Positions 14,824 to 15,497 of a DNA stretch of 15,497 bases are shown here, one piece after another. The notes below the pieces were generated by a model, which was not told the DNA's origin, made no database searches, and saw nothing but the letters and a program-made list of their open reading frames with translations. Position 1 is the first letter of the stretch; each line of letters begins with the position of its first letter. Source of the DNA: Clostridiales bacterium UBA5446 (GTDB taxonomy: Bacteria; Bacillota; Clostridia; Oscillospirales; Oscillospiraceae); the NCBI GenBank assembly GCA_002427465.1, contig DIRC01000047.1, positions 7,954 through 23,450 on the forward strand. The letters are read 5' to 3'. Both the position numbers and the translations under genes were made by a program.

Positions 14824-14834
14824 GGAGGCGGAAA

Positions 14835-15497
14835 ATGGAATTTTTGGGATACCGCAGACCCGACAGAAGCGTGGGCATCCGCAACCACGTTCTCATCATG
14901 TCCACGGTGGGCTGCGCCGCGGAAGCCGCCAGAGTCGCGGCAGGAAATCTTTACGGCGCCGTGAGCTTTATGAACCAGAACGGCTGCGGCGAGTCCTCCG
15001 GAAACCTCCGGAGAACGCGTGACGTACTCATCGGCCTGGCCGCCAATCCGAATATTTACGGCGTCGTCGCCATCGGCCTTGGCTGCGAAATCAACAAAAT
15101 GGATGATTTCCTCCGCCTTTTGCGTCAGCGCACAAAAAAGCCTGTGGAAAGCCTTTTGATCCAGGAGGAGGGCGGCACCATCAACACCATTGCCAAGGCC
15201 ACGAGAATCGCCCAGCAAATGATCCTTGAGGCTTCAAAGTGCCGGCGGGAGCCATGCGATATTTCGGAGCTGCTCCTGGGTGTGGAATGCGGCGGCTCCG
15301 ACGCCACCTCCGGCCTGGTGTCCAATCCGGTCATGGGGATCATCAGCGACAGGCTGGTGGCCGCCGGCGGCACGTCCATGTTCAGCGAAACGGTGGAAAT
15401 GATCGGCGCGGAGCATCTGCTGGCCCGGCGGGGGGGGGGCCCCCCGGGGGGGGCCCCCCGCCCGGTAGAGTTCATGGCCCCGGACCGGTTCGCCGCC
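14835..15497 (+). CDS. UxaA-family lyase large subunit, 3'-truncated by the window edge
   Basis: The frame is open for 221 codons to the last base. The N-terminus (FLGYRRPDRSVGIRNHVLI) and the following blocks NQNGCGE, VVAIGLGCE, KPVESLLIQEEGGT, GVECGGSDATSGLVSNP, GGTSMFSETVEMIGAEHLLARR match UxaA/GarD-type dehydratase large domains, which use an Fe-S or metal centre to eliminate water from hydroxy acids. The start is set by AAGGAGGCG 6 bases upstream. After ARR the expected helical sequence is replaced by GGGPPGGAPRP, encoded by a pure G/C run (15430-15463), then VEFMAPDRFAA. The continuation may be wrong through an assembly error. Altronate dehydratase is the default name, but the neighbourhood gives no uronate pathway genes. 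Confidence 0.82.
   Translation, partial: MEFLGYRRPDRSVGIRNHVLIMSTVGCAAEAARVAAGNLYGAVSFMNQNGCGESSGNLRRTRDVLIGLAANPNIYGVVAIGLGCEINKMDDFLRLLRQRTKKPVESLLIQEEGGTINTIAKATRIAQQMILEASKCRREPCDISELLLGVECGGSDATSGLVSNPVMGIISDRLVAAGGTSMFSETVEMIGAEHLLARRGGGPPGGAPRPVEFMAPDRFAA
15430..15459. repeat. G/C-only low-complexity palindromic run
   Basis: Ten G's, six C's, eight G's and six C's follow one another without interruption. The palindrome GGGGGGCCCCCC occurs twice (15434-15445 and 15448-15459), two bases apart. It lies inside the UxaA-like coding frame and keeps it open, but encodes only Gly/Pro/Ala/Arg. Confidence 0.9.

Overview
The window is GC-rich DNA, about 58-60 % by eye, with bacterial gene spacing and strong AGGAGG-type ribosome binding sites. 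Its genes are typical of an obligately anaerobic, amino-acid- or acid-fermenting Clostridia-type Firmicute. Pointers are an S-layer-homology surface protein, two different ferredoxin-linked 2-oxoacid oxidoreductases, a butyryl-CoA:acetate-type CoA-transferase, a YkvI-like transporter and consensus sigma-A promoters. An Oscillospiraceae-like host is my inference; nothing here fixes the genus.

Layout. (1) Positions 1-1103 hold the 3' part of pnp (PNPase) and its intrinsic terminator. (2) 1224-2924 is an exported SLH + GH18 cell-wall protein, convergent with a B3/4-domain protein (2946-3653, minus). (3) 3862-5196 (plus) is a CoA-transferase. It ends at a strong bidirectional terminator shared with a minus-strand operon (8625 to 5263) made of a P-loop ATPase and the delta, alpha, beta and gamma subunits of a VOR-type oxidoreductase. 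(4) Upstream on the minus strand come a YkvI-like membrane transporter (8723-9889) and a GntR/FCD regulator (10108-10857). (5) Divergent from the regulator, a plus-strand cluster encodes iorA, iorB, a ketopantoate-reductase-family protein, and the small (SAF) and large subunits of a UxaA-family lyase. The large subunit runs off the right edge.

Working model (inference). The transporter imports an amino acid or related acid. After deamination, the 2-oxo acid is oxidised by IorAB (aryl substrates) or the VOR-type enzyme (branched-chain substrates) to acyl-CoA, CO2 and reduced ferredoxin. The CoA-transferase then exchanges the acyl-CoA with acetate. The PanE-like reductase could reduce a 2-oxo acid as an electron sink, and the UxaA-type lyase handles a hydroxy acid whose identity cannot be read here. 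The GntR/FCD protein sits between the two transcription directions and is the obvious local regulator.

The most useful unexplained signal is a 12-base element, TAGCGAACAGGT. It occurs just downstream of the -10 box of both the transporter promoter (minus) and the ior promoter (plus), in the same orientation relative to transcription, flanking the regulator gene. It is a good operator or leader-element candidate. The second point of interest is the uncharacterised ATPase that opens the VOR operon. The third is a run of only G and C that replaces expected protein sequence near the right edge and may be an assembly error. I found no CRISPR array, insertion sequence, tRNA or rRNA. No gene-free stretch exceeds 300 bases.
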